Shown here one piece after another: positions 24,070 through 32,338 of a stretch of DNA of 64,000 bases. The stretch spans positions 59,981 to 123,980 of the forward strand of contig JACRDT010000033.1 of the NCBI GenBank assembly GCA_016212795.1, written 5' to 3'. This DNA is from Elusimicrobiota bacterium. Its GTDB lineage: Bacteria; Elusimicrobiota; Elusimicrobia; UBA1565; UBA9628. Each line of letters starts with the position of its first letter. Positions within the stretch are counted from its first letter, which is position 1. Under the pieces are notes generated by a model. That model was not told where the DNA came from. It saw only the letters and a program-made list of their open reading frames with translations, and made no database searches. The translations under genes and the position numbers were made by a program.

Positions 24070-24192
24070 TCACTCGCCCCCCCCACGGGGGGGCGAGTAG
24101 CGGGGGGGCAGATGCCGTTTCATCAGTGAGTTCCTTAATAAAACAGAATATTCCCCCTCAGCTACTCGCCTCCCCGCGGGGGAGGCGAGTGA
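24070..24192. repeat. Paired-hairpin palindromic element, copy 2
   Basis: Same structure as 13430-13548: an outer hairpin, an inner CAGATGCCGTTTCAT / AACAGAATATTCCCCC inverted repeat, and an outer hairpin ending GGCGAGTGA. A partial left arm is duplicated at 24053-24069. It ends 2 nt before the stop codon of the nucleotidyltransferase gene. Confidence 0.92.
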
Positions 24193-24194
24193 TT

Positions 24195-25199
24195 TCAGCC
24201 CTGTCCCGAGCCCATGTCGACGACGGAGTTGTCGCCGATGTTGAGGCGCTGGGAGATGCCGGTCAGGGACACGGAGTCGCCGATGATGGAGTGGTTGAGC
24301 ATGACGCTGTTGAGGTCTGCGTCCGCGTTGATGACGCTGTCCTTGATGACGGAATCCTCGATGACGCAGCCCTCGGCGATGGACACGAAGGGGCCGATCA
24401 CGGAATGGCGCACCTTGGCCGACGGGTCGATGAACACCGGCGGGATGATGACGCAGCCCTCGAGGCAGGAATGGTTGCGGGGAGAATGCTCGAGCAGGTA
24501 GCGGTTGGTGGCCAGGAGGGTCTCGGGCTTGCCGCAGTCGAGCCACTCCTCGATCTCGGGCGCGCCCAGCTTGGCGCCGGAGGCGATCATGAGCTTGAAG
24601 ACGTCGGGCAGGTAGTACTCGCCCTTCACGGTGAGCTTGCGCTCGATGGCCTCCCCCAGGAAGCCCATGAAACGGGCGCCGTCCTTCATGTAGTAGAGCC
24701 CCACCTGGGCCAGCTTGCTCACCGGCTGGTCTGGCTTCTCGACCATGTCCACGATGACGTCGTCCTTCATGACGTTGACGCCGAAGCGCTTGTAGTCCTC
24801 CACCTCCTTGGAGTAGATGAGGCCGTCGCGGTCCTCGCACAGCCGGGGGATGCGCGAGAGGTCCGTGACGAAGAGGGTGTCGTTGAAGACGATCAGGAGG
24901 TCGTCGCCCTTCTTGACGTGCGGGGCCGCCAGCGACACCGCGTGCGCGGGCCCGAGCAGCTCGGACTGGGGCAGGAACACGGCGTTGGCCTTGGGGAAAT
25001 GCTTCCTGAAGAAGGCCTCCACCACCGAGCCGTTCTCGTCGGTGATGACGATGTGCAGGTCCACCTTGACCTTGCGGAGGTTGTCCATGACGTGCTCGAG
25101 CACCGTCTTGCCGGCCACGCGGACGAGCGACTTGGGCTTGGTGTGGGTGTGAGGGCGCAGGCGCGTGCCCTTCCCGGCGACCGGCAGGATGACCTTCAT
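24195..25199 (-). CDS. Sugar-1-phosphate nucleotidyltransferase with left-handed beta-helix
   Basis: 334 residues from ATG at 25199, with TTGGAGGTG just upstream; a longer frame to 25238 lacks a ribosome site. The N-terminal pyrophosphorylase domain has VILPVAGKGTRLRPHTHTKP and later MVEKPDQPVSKLAQVGLYYM. The C-terminal hexapeptide repeats (SVIGPFVSIAEGCVIEDSVI and following) form a left-handed beta-helix. It resembles archaeal-type glucose-1-phosphate thymidylyl- or uridylyltransferases. The product sugar nucleotide is unknown; the adjacent glycan genes suggest supply of NDP-glucose. Confidence 0.88.
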   Translation of the reverse strand: MKVILPVAGKGTRLRPHTHTKPKSLVRVAGKTVLEHVMDNLRKVKVDLHIVITDENGSVVEAFFRKHFPKANAVFLPQSELLGPAHAVSLAAPHVKKGDDLLIVFNDTLFVTDLSRIPRLCEDRDGLIYSKEVEDYKRFGVNVMKDDVIVDMVEKPDQPVSKLAQVGLYYMKDGARFMGFLGEAIERKLTVKGEYYLPDVFKLMIASGAKLGAPEIEEWLDCGKPETLLATNRYLLEHSPRNHSCLEGCVIIPPVFIDPSAKVRHSVIGPFVSIAEGCVIEDSVIKDSVINADADLNSVMLNHSIIGDSVSLTGISQRLNIGDNSVVDMGSGQG

Positions 25200-25263
25200 G
25201 TGCACCTCCAAGGGGTCAGGTGCCCCTATTCTGGCCAATTGCCCCCCCGCTTGGCAACTATTC

Positions 25264-25269
25264 TATAAT
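25264..25269 (+). promoter_or_regulatory. -10 box (TATAAT) upstream of glgC
   Basis: TATAAT with a long ~107-nt leader before the glgC ATG. The leader contains two GC-rich hairpins. Confidence 0.45.
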
Positions 25270-25328
25270 GTGACTGCTCTCCTCCCCTACGGGGAGGTGA
25301 GCATGCGTCAGGGGGTCGAGCGCCGCAG

Positions 25329-25369
25329 GCCGCTTTCCCCCTCCCCCCGCGGGGGAGGGGGAAAGCGGC
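25329..25369 (+). promoter_or_regulatory. Strong hairpin in the glgC leader
   Basis: Perfect 19-bp stem (GCCGCTTTCCCCCTCCCCC paired with its complement) and a 3-nt loop. It ends just before the GGGGAGGGGGG ribosome site of glgC. A smaller CCTCCCC-TAC-GGGGAGG hairpin precedes it (about 25281-25297). It may block or insulate translation, or be a degraded relative of the palindromic elements. Confidence 0.5.
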
Positions 25370-25382
25370 GGGGAGGGGGGCC

Positions 25383-26666
25383 ATGAGGAAGACCTTAGCG
25401 ATCGTGTTCGCCGGGGGACGGGCGGAGGAGATGTCCGTCCTCACGTTCCGCCGGCCGAAGGCCGCCGTCGTCTTCGGCGGCGGGTACCGGATGATCGACT
25501 TCGCCCTGACCAACCTGGCCAACACCAGGTCCGTGGAGAACGTCGGCATCCTGACGCAGTACCGGCCGTCCTCGCTGGTGGAGCACGTCGGCATCGGCCT
25601 GGCCTGGGATTTCGTGGGGTCGTCTCGGAGCATCCGCATCCTGCCGCCCCACCTGAAGCTCTCCGGCTCGGAGTGGTACCGCGGCACCGCCGACGCCCTG
25701 TTCCAGAACATGGACTTCCTGGACCTGCACCAGCCCGACGACGTGCTCATCGTCTCCGGGGACCACGCCTACAACATGAGCTACGAGCCGCTCCTGCGCT
25801 TCCACCTCGAGCACGCCGCCGACGTCACCCTGGCCGTCACGCCGGTGGACGCCGAGCCCTCGCGCTTCGGCATCGCCGAGATCAACGCCGAGGGGCGGGT
25901 CATCAGCTACATGGAGAAGCCCAAGCACCCGCGGACCAACCTGGCCTCCATGACCGTGTACGTCTTCCGGCGGGAGGTGCTCATGGAGGAGCTGCGGCGC
26001 CACGCCCACAGCCCGCAGGCCCCGAAGTCCTTCCACATCTACGACGAGATCCTGCCGGGCCTCATCGAGCGCCGCCGCGCCTTCGGCTGGACCCACCACG
26101 GGCGCTGGGACTACGCCCGCACCCTCGACGCCTACTACCAGGCCCACCAGGACATGCTCGGCGACCCTCCCCTGGTGGACATGGGGCCGTGGAACGTGCG
26201 CACGAGCCCCTGGTCGCCGCGCGCGCAGACCCAGGGCCCGGCGCGGTGCCGGCCGAGCGCGACGGTCCGCGACTCCATCGTCTGCGGCGGCTGCGACGTC
26301 GCGGGGACGGTGGAGCGCTCGGTCCTTTCGCCCGGCGTGAAGGTGGGCAAGGGCGCGGTCGTGCGCGACTCCGTGCTCTGGAACGACGTCGTGGTGGAGG
26401 ACGGCGCGGTCGTGGACAAGGCGGTCTGCGACAAGCGCTGCGTCGTGGCGCAGGGGGCGGTCGTGGGCCACGGGACCGCCCCCCCCGCCAATTCGGAGCT
26501 GCCGCGCTCCCTGACCTGCGGCGCCACGGTGCTCGGGATGGACGTCCGCGTCCCCAAGGGCGCCCGCATCGGCAGGAACTGCATCGTCTACCCGGGCGCC
26601 GGGGAGGTCCAGCTGGCGTCGGGCAGCGTCCCGTCGGGCGGCGTCGTGCGCACGCCCGCTCCATGA
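25383..26666 (+). CDS. glgC: Glucose-1-phosphate adenylyltransferase
   Basis: 427 residues. Makes ADP-glucose from ATP and glucose-1-phosphate. Family marks: LAIVFAGGRAEEMSVLTFRR at the N-terminus, GGGYRMIDFALTNLANTRS, QYRPSSLVEHVGIGLAWDFV, WYRGTADALFQNMDFL, SGDHAYNMSY and a GRWDYARTLDAYYQAHQDML segment. A beta-helix domain of hexapeptides follows (SIVCGGCDVAGTVERSVLSP). It starts the glgC-glgM-glgE operon, 16 nt before the next gene. The N-terminal glycines differ slightly from the usual GGxGxRL loop. Confidence 0.93.
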   Translation: MRKTLAIVFAGGRAEEMSVLTFRRPKAAVVFGGGYRMIDFALTNLANTRSVENVGILTQYRPSSLVEHVGIGLAWDFVGSSRSIRILPPHLKLSGSEWYRGTADALFQNMDFLDLHQPDDVLIVSGDHAYNMSYEPLLRFHLEHAADVTLAVTPVDAEPSRFGIAEINAEGRVISYMEKPKHPRTNLASMTVYVFRREVLMEELRRHAHSPQAPKSFHIYDEILPGLIERRRAFGWTHHGRWDYARTLDAYYQAHQDMLGDPPLVDMGPWNVRTSPWSPRAQTQGPARCRPSATVRDSIVCGGCDVAGTVERSVLSPGVKVGKGAVVRDSVLWNDVVVEDGAVVDKAVCDKRCVVAQGAVVGHGTAPPANSELPRSLTCGATVLGMDVRVPKGARIGRNCIVYPGAGEVQLASGSVPSGGVVRTPAP

Positions 26667-26682
26667 GGGGGAGAGGCTCGCC

Positions 26683-27852
26683 ATGAAAGTGACCATCATC
26701 TCCAGGGAGTACCCCCCCAACGTGTACGGCGGCGCGGGGGTTCACGTGAAGTTCCTGGTCCGCGAGCTGGCCAAGCGCATGCAGGTCGACGTCCGCTGCT
26801 TCGGCGAGCAGGACGAGCCGGACCCCCGGCTCTCCGTGAAGGGCTACCGCGCCTGGGAGCGCCTATGGGAGGGCTCGGAGGCCAAGTTCAACTCGGTCCT
26901 GGGGACCTTCTCGGTGGCGCTGTCCATGGTGCGCGACCGGATGGACAGCGACCTCGTCCACACCCACACCTGGTACGCCGCCATGGCGGGCTACCTGGCC
27001 AAGACCCTCTACGACATCCCGTTCATCGCCACGGTGCACAGCCTCGAGCCCCTGCGGCCGTGGAAGGAGGAGCAGCTCGGCCGGTCCTACCAGCTTTCGA
27101 CCTGGGCGGAGAAGCTGGCGCTGGAGAGCGCCGACCGGGTCATCGCCGTCTCCAAGCACTCCCGGGAGGACGTGCTCAAGCACTTCGACGTCAAGCCCGA
27201 GCGCGTGGCCGTCATCCACAACGGCATCGACCTGAACCTCTACCGGCCCCTGGAGACCGACGGGACCCGGCAGGCCTTCGACATCGGCGAAAACTACGTC
27301 CTCTTCGTCGGCCGGGTCTCCCGGCAGAAGGGCATCGAGCACCTCGTGGAGGCCGTCCAGTACCTGGACCCCGGCGTGCAGTGCGTCTGCTGCACGAGCG
27401 CGCCGGACACCAAGGAGTTCGAGGAGGAGATCGCGGCCAGGATCGCCAAGCAGCCCCGCATCGTCTGGATCAACTCTTTGCTGCGCGAGGAGCAGTACGT
27501 CGAGCTCTACAGCAACGCCCGGGTGTTCGCCTGCCCGTCGGTCTACGAGCCTTTCGGCATCATCAACCTGGAATCCATGGCGTGCGAGACCCCGATCGTG
27601 GCGAGCGCCGTGGGCGGCATCCTCGAGACCGTGGTGGACGGCGAGACGGGCCTGCTCGTCAAGCCCGCCAACCCCCGGGCCCTGGCCGACGCCATCAACC
27701 GCCTGCTGCGCGACCGCCCCCTGGCCGAGAAGTTCGGCAAGAACGGCCGCCGCCGGGTGGAAGCGCACTTCTCCTGGACGAGCATCGCGGAGCGCACCGA
27801 GAAGCTCTACGAGGAAGTCCTGCGGGAGCGGCGGCGCGGGAACCGGCCATGA
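26683..27852 (+). CDS. glgM: GT4 glycogen synthase / maltose-1-phosphate synthase
   Basis: 389 residues, GT-B fold. The N-terminus is ISREYPPNVYGGAGVHVKFL, with the donor-loop glycines. The C-terminal nucleotide-binding part has LFVGRVSRQKGIEHLVEAVQ and the EX7E-like CPSVYEPFGIINLESMACET. This is the actinobacterial-type GlgA/GlgM family, which uses ADP-glucose with glucose-1-phosphate to make maltose-1-phosphate. Position between glgC and glgE supports the GlgM role over a chain-elongating synthase. It overlaps glgE by ATGA. Confidence 0.9.
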   Translation: MKVTIISREYPPNVYGGAGVHVKFLVRELAKRMQVDVRCFGEQDEPDPRLSVKGYRAWERLWEGSEAKFNSVLGTFSVALSMVRDRMDSDLVHTHTWYAAMAGYLAKTLYDIPFIATVHSLEPLRPWKEEQLGRSYQLSTWAEKLALESADRVIAVSKHSREDVLKHFDVKPERVAVIHNGIDLNLYRPLETDGTRQAFDIGENYVLFVGRVSRQKGIEHLVEAVQYLDPGVQCVCCTSAPDTKEFEEEIAARIAKQPRIVWINSLLREEQYVELYSNARVFACPSVYEPFGIINLESMACETPIVASAVGGILETVVDGETGLLVKPANPRALADAINRLLRDRPLAEKFGKNGRRRVEAHFSWTSIAERTEKLYEEVLRERRRGNRP

Positions 27853-29849
27853 GCTCCCCCAAGCGCCCCGGACGACGCAAGGCCGACGGCCCGGCCGCCG
27901 AGACGCCGCTGCCCGCCTGCTCGCCGATCGTGATCGAGAGGGTATCCCCCGCGCTCGACGGCGGGCTCTACCCGGTCAAGCGGTTGGCCGGGAGCCGCTG
28001 CGAGGTCGAGGCGACGGTGTTCCGGGACGGCCACGCCGTGCTGATCGCCGTCGTGCGTTGGCGGCGCGCCGGTCGGAAGGGCTGGAGTTCGGCTCCCCTG
28101 GCGCCGGCCAACCCGGGGCTCGACCTATGGCGCGGGAGCTTCCCCCTCGACGAGCCGGGGCGCTACCGCTTCCTCATCGAGGCCTGGACGGACCGCTACG
28201 GCTCCTGGCTCGCGGACCTGCGCAAGCGCGTCGAGGGCGGGCAGCCCGACGTGCGCAGCGAGGCCCTGGAAGGCATGGAGCTCCTGCGGGAGGGCCTGGG
28301 CAAGGCGGCCGGCGTCCACCGGACGGTGGTCGAGACCGCCCTGGCCGCCCTGGACGGGGCCGGGACGCCCGCGGCGGCGCTCGCCGCGGCCTCGGGCGGC
28401 GGCGTGCCGGCGCTCCTGGCCTGCCTCGGCCCCGGGCCAGACGCGTCTTGCTCCGCCGAGCTCGAGGTCGCGGCCGACCGCCCGTTGGCCTGTTGCGGCG
28501 CCTGGTACGAGATGTTTCCCCGCTCGCAGGGGAGCGTCCCGGGCAAGAGCGGCACCTTCCTGGACGCCGAGGCCCGGCTCCCCGACCTCCAGGCGATGGG
28601 GTTCGACGTCGTGTACCTGCCGCCCATCCACCCGATCGGCCGCACGGCGCGCAAGGGCCGCAACAACAGCCTGGCCTGCGGCCGCGAAGACCCCGGCAGC
28701 CCGTGGGCGATCGGCAACGAGGCGGGCGGGCACACGGCCGTGGAGCCCTCCCTCGGGACCCTGGCGGATTTCGACCGCTTCGCCGCCGCCGCCCGGTCGC
28801 GCTCGATGGAGGTGGCCCTCGACCTCGCGCTCCAGTGCTCCCCCGACCACCCGTGGGTCGAGGAGCACCCCGCCTGGTTCCAGCGCCGCCCCGACGGGTC
28901 CATCAAGTACGCCGAGAACCCGCCGAAGAAGTACCAGGACATCTACCCCCTGGATTTCTCGACCGCGGACCGTTCGGGCCTTTGGCGGGAGATGCTCCGG
29001 GTCGTCCGCTTCTGGATCGGGCACGGGGTCAGGATCTTCCGGGTGGACAACCCGCACACCAAGCCCCTGCCGTTCTGGCGCTGGCTCATCGGCGAGACGC
29101 AGGCCGAGGACCCCGGCGTCATCTTCCTGGCCGAGGCCTTCACGCGGCCGCCCATGATGCACGCGCTGGCCAAGGCGGGGTTCACCCAGTCCTACACCTA
29201 CTTCACCTGGCGCCACACGAAGCGCGAACTCACCGACTACGCCCTGGAGCTGGCCGACGGCCCCGGTAGGGACTACTTCCGGCCGAACTTCTTCGCCAAC
29301 ACGCCCGACATCCTGCCCCCCATCCTCCAGACGGGCGGCCCCCCGGCTTTCCGCCTGAGGCTCGTCCTGGCCGCGACGCTCTCCCCGTCCTACGGCATCT
29401 ATTCGGGCTTCGAGCTCTGCGAGAACGCGGCCCTGCCAGGCAGGGAGGAGTACCTCGACTCGGAGAAATACGAGATCAAGCCCAGGGACTGGGACCGGCC
29501 CGGCAACATCAAGGACCTCGTGGCCGCCGTCAACCGCATCCGGCGGGAGAACCCGGCGCTCCGGGAGCTGTCCAACGTGCGGTTCCTGCCGGCGGACAAC
29601 GAGAACATCCTGTTCTTCTCGAAGAGCGCCGCGGACGGCTCCAACACCCTGCTCATCGCGGTCAACCTGGACCCGTCACGGCCGCAGGCGTGCACCGTCG
29701 CCGTGCCGGCCGACCTCCCCGGCCTGCCCCGCGGCTCCTTCGCCGTGAAGGACCTCCTGGACGGGCAGGTCTACCGCTGGGGGGAGCGCAACTACGTCCG
29801 GCTCGACCCCGCGGTGCGGCCCGCCCATATCCTGCGCGTCGAGGGCTAA
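27849..29849 (+). CDS. glgE: Alpha-1,4-glucan:maltose-1-phosphate maltosyltransferase
   Basis: 666 residues, typical for GlgE (GH13 subfamily 3). The N-terminal beta domain starts at SPIVIERVSPALDGGLYPVK. The helical insert is followed by the barrel: WYEMFPRSQGSVPGKSGTFL, VVYLPPIHPIGRTARKGRNN, nucleophile Asp400 in RIFRVDNPHTKP and acid/base Glu429 in FLAEAFTRPP. It transfers maltosyl units from maltose-1-phosphate onto alpha-1,4-glucan. It is coupled to glgM. A branching enzyme (glgB) is not in the window. Confidence 0.95.
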   Translation: MSSPKRPGRRKADGPAAETPLPACSPIVIERVSPALDGGLYPVKRLAGSRCEVEATVFRDGHAVLIAVVRWRRAGRKGWSSAPLAPANPGLDLWRGSFPLDEPGRYRFLIEAWTDRYGSWLADLRKRVEGGQPDVRSEALEGMELLREGLGKAAGVHRTVVETALAALDGAGTPAAALAAASGGGVPALLACLGPGPDASCSAELEVAADRPLACCGAWYEMFPRSQGSVPGKSGTFLDAEARLPDLQAMGFDVVYLPPIHPIGRTARKGRNNSLACGREDPGSPWAIGNEAGGHTAVEPSLGTLADFDRFAAAARSRSMEVALDLALQCSPDHPWVEEHPAWFQRRPDGSIKYAENPPKKYQDIYPLDFSTADRSGLWREMLRVVRFWIGHGVRIFRVDNPHTKPLPFWRWLIGETQAEDPGVIFLAEAFTRPPMMHALAKAGFTQSYTYFTWRHTKRELTDYALELADGPGRDYFRPNFFANTPDILPPILQTGGPPAFRLRLVLAATLSPSYGIYSGFELCENAALPGREEYLDSEKYEIKPRDWDRPGNIKDLVAAVNRIRRENPALRELSNVRFLPADNENILFFSKSAADGSNTLLIAVNLDPSRPQACTVAVPADLPGLPRGSFAVKDLLDGQVYRWGERNYVRLDPAVRPAHILRVEG

Positions 29850-30060
29850 TCAGGGCCCCTTGGCATTGCCTGACTTGCCGATATCAGGGCCCGTTAAATG
29901 GCGATGAATCACATTATCGGCCCCGATAAGCGGGTTCCGGCAATACTGTGGTAGAATAGGGCCCGGGCAGGCTCAGGCTGGGGTATCATTTCCCTGGCCT
30001 GGGGGTCACCCTGGGCTCGACGTCAAGACCAGGCCCCACGCCAAGACAGCGGAGGTGAGC
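29850..30060. other. Intergenic region after glgE with possible promoter
   Basis: About 210 bp of lower GC than its flanks. It has a TAGAAT box at 29952-29957 on the plus strand and two copies of TATCAGGGCCC/TAATCAGGGCCC. No convincing terminator stem was found. Confidence 0.4.
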
Positions 30061-30147
30061 ATGGGAACGGAGTACCGCGGTTTCTCGATGACCCCCTTCG
30101 GAGGATTGGGCAACGGCCACAGGATCAGCTTGGGAACGAGGTTCTAG
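30061..30147 (+). CDS. Possible 28-residue leader peptide or small protein
   Basis: ATG preceded by GCGGAGGTGAGC, a strong ribosome site. It encodes MGTEYRGFSMTPFGGLGNGH and eight more residues, and stops 1 nt before the ATG of the phosphopentomutase gene. The site and the tight spacing suggest real translation and coupling. No homology is known to me. Confidence 0.4.
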   Translation: MGTEYRGFSMTPFGGLGNGHRISLGTRF

Positions 30148-30148
30148 T

Positions 30149-31369
30149 ATGGCCAAGGCACGCACGGTCCTGTTGGCGGTCTTGGACGCCGTGGGCGTCA
30201 CGACCCTCGAGTTTCTCCTGCGCAGCCACCCCGGCAAGGTGCGGCTGCCCAACCTCTCCCGGCTGGGGCTGGGCCGGATCGTGGCCCCGGAGCTCAGGGC
30301 GCGCTTCGGCCGCTGCGCCGGGCGCGCCTTCGCGCAGGCCGTGGAGCAGGCCTCGGCGTCCGCTGACAGCGTGGTCGGCCACCGCGAGATGGTGGGGATC
30401 GTGGACTCGCGCACCTTCGGCCTGTTTCCCGACGGGTTCGGGCGGGGCTACATCTCGGCCCTGGAGGACCGCATCGGCCGCAAGACCATCTTCAACCGGA
30501 TGGCCGGCGGCATGGAGGCCATCGAGCTCAACGCCTCCGAGCACGCGGCCACCGGCCGGCCCATCGTCTACGCGAGCAAGTGCGACCCGCTCATCCAGAT
30601 CGCCATGGACGAGGCCGTGGTCCCGGTCAAGGAGCAGCACGCCATCGCGGACGCCGCCTTCGAGCTGGCCCGCGAGATGGGCATCCCGGTGACGCGCTCC
30701 ATCGCCAGGGCCTACGTGCGCTCCTCCGGCGGCGAGATCGTGCGCACCGCCAACCGCCACGACGCCGTCCTCCCCCTGGAGGGCCGGACCCTGGTGGACG
30801 TCCTCTACGCCCAGCGGGTCTGGACCGCGGCGGTGGGCAAGACCAGCGACCTGGTCAACACCCAGTACCACGAGAAGGTCAAGCTCGCCGACCGGGCCTT
30901 CCTCGACCCGGCGCTGGGGCTGCGCTTCGTCCACCCCAAGGGCAAGGACACCAACCCCTTCATCGTGCAGGGCGTGGTCAACGCCCTGAAGGCGGCCGCC
31001 GCGCTGTACCGCCCGAACGGCACCTTCATCTTCGCGAACTTCGTGGATTGCGACAGCGTCTACGGGCACACGCGCGACGTCCCGGGCGCCCTGGCGAGCA
31101 TCGCGGAGTTCGACCGCGTCCTCCCCCTCCTGGAGCGGCTCCTCAAGCCGGGGGACCTGCTCATCCTCACCGCGGACCACGGCATGGAGCACCGCAGCGA
31201 CTACGGGTACCACCACAAGGAGCCCCTGCCGCTGATCGTGGAGAGGATCGGCAGGGACTGCTCGCGGGAGTTCCGGCGGCTCGACGCCGGCGCGGGCCTG
31301 ACCGGCATCGGGCGCCTGGTCGCCGGCGAGTTCGGGGCCGAGACGCTCTACGCGGCGACCCGGGTCTGA
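30149..31369 (+). CDS. deoB: Phosphopentomutase-like enzyme of the alkaline phosphatase superfamily
   Basis: 406 residues, the usual DeoB size. Metal-binding LLAVLDAVGV begins the protein. LPNLSRLGLGRI, PIVYASKCDPLIQIAMDEAV and VRTANRHDAVLPL mark the DeoB cap, and VDCDSVYGHTRDVPGALASI with LLILTADHGMEHRSDYGYHH gives the second metal site. DeoB interconverts ribose-1- and ribose-5-phosphates. Here the catalytic-Thr region reads SADSVVGHREM (usual KDTxTGHWE) and the usual DHTRE reads GYHHKE, so it is divergent and substrate specificity may differ. Confidence 0.82.
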   Translation: MAKARTVLLAVLDAVGVTTLEFLLRSHPGKVRLPNLSRLGLGRIVAPELRARFGRCAGRAFAQAVEQASASADSVVGHREMVGIVDSRTFGLFPDGFGRGYISALEDRIGRKTIFNRMAGGMEAIELNASEHAATGRPIVYASKCDPLIQIAMDEAVVPVKEQHAIADAAFELAREMGIPVTRSIARAYVRSSGGEIVRTANRHDAVLPLEGRTLVDVLYAQRVWTAAVGKTSDLVNTQYHEKVKLADRAFLDPALGLRFVHPKGKDTNPFIVQGVVNALKAAAALYRPNGTFIFANFVDCDSVYGHTRDVPGALASIAEFDRVLPLLERLLKPGDLLILTADHGMEHRSDYGYHHKEPLPLIVERIGRDCSREFRRLDAGAGLTGIGRLVAGEFGAETLYAATRV

Positions 31370-31387
31370 GAGCCTCTCCCGGCGCCG

Positions 31388-32254
31388 CTAAGCGCTGAAG
31401 GCCTTGACGATGGTCCGGAAGCAGTCGAGGTAGACGGCCTGCTTGTCCGCGTCGAAGTCCGAGTAGGGGATGGTGACCGCGAGGCCCTTGCCGTAGGCCT
31501 CGCTGTCCTCGGGGAACAGGGCCCGGCACGCCTCCCGGTCCTTCTCGGGGCAGACTTCCTTGGCGACGATGATGGTGACCTTGGTCTGGCCCCACAGCAT
31601 GACCGAGTCCCGCCACCGGTTGGTCCGGCTCGAGCGCAGGCGAAGGGTCGGGCTGGGCTGGAGGCCCTTGTTCACCCGCACGCGCCAGGTCTGGGCCGGC
31701 TCGTCGCCGAAGACGCCGAGGGAGGCCTTCCAGAACGTCTCGAACAACGAGGCGTCGGAGCCCGGCGCCTGCTGGACGGCCGACATGCACGCCGCGAGAG
31801 CGTCCTGCTCCTTCTTGGCCAACTCGGGCTTCACGGCGCTCTCTTTGGGCTCGGCGGGCTTGACGCGCCTGGCCTCGAACTCGACCGCTTCCTCGGCCGC
31901 GGGGCGCTCGAACTGGCCCAGGAAGAGGAAGGTGCGGTCCTCCGCCTGCATGTCCCGGGCGTGGATCTTCCTGCCGGCGACCTCGGTGACCTTGTAGATC
32001 TGGAGGTCGCGGAGGTTCTTGAGCAGGTCGCCGGGCTTGACCTCCTCGATCGTGAGCCCCTCCGGCGCCGCCTCGGGCGCGCCGGACGCCGCCGGGGCGG
32101 GCGTCTCGACGCAGGCCGCGGCCTGGGGTTCCGGGGCGGGGGCCTGAGTCTCGCAAGCCTGGGGCTGCTCCGCGGTGGTCGCGGCCGGCATGGGCGTTCC
32201 CATGACCTCAGCCGCCGATTGAGATTCGCCCGGTCCTTCTTCCCGCTGCATCAT
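31388..32254 (-). CDS. Unknown protein with Ala/Pro/Glu-rich N-terminus
   Basis: 288 residues from ATG at 32254, chosen for the GGGAGG site 6-8 nt upstream; the frame runs open to 32320. Residues ~20-70 are low-complexity (PQACETQAPAPEPQAAACVE). A short beta-like segment follows (PGDLLKNLRDLQIYKVTEVA), then a mixed domain with WKASLGVFGDEPAQTWRVRV, VMLWGQTKVTIIVAKEVCPE and YSDFDADKQAVYLDCFRTIV. No family recognised and no signal peptide. A TACAAT box lies ~25 nt upstream. Confidence 0.7.
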   Translation of the reverse strand: MMQREEGPGESQSAAEVMGTPMPAATTAEQPQACETQAPAPEPQAAACVETPAPAASGAPEAAPEGLTIEEVKPGDLLKNLRDLQIYKVTEVAGRKIHARDMQAEDRTFLFLGQFERPAAEEAVEFEARRVKPAEPKESAVKPELAKKEQDALAACMSAVQQAPGSDASLFETFWKASLGVFGDEPAQTWRVRVNKGLQPSPTLRLRSSRTNRWRDSVMLWGQTKVTIIVAKEVCPEKDREACRALFPEDSEAYGKGLAVTIPYSDFDADKQAVYLDCFRTIVKAFSA

Positions 32255-32305
32255 GCCGTGAGCCTCCCTGTCCCGTACATTGTAGAAAGCTTTGAGCGCG
32301 AAGGC

Positions 32306-32338
32306 TAGCATACGCGGCAAGGAACTTGCCGCGTGCTA
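32306..32338 (-). terminator. Hairpin between the asmA-like gene and the 31388-32254 gene
   Basis: TAGCA-TA-CGCGGCAAG, loop GAA, CTTGCCGCG-TGCTA: a 14-bp stem with a 2-nt bulge that includes the TAG stop of the upstream AsmA gene. There is no T-run after it, so it may be an attenuator, processing site or weak terminator. Confidence 0.55.
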
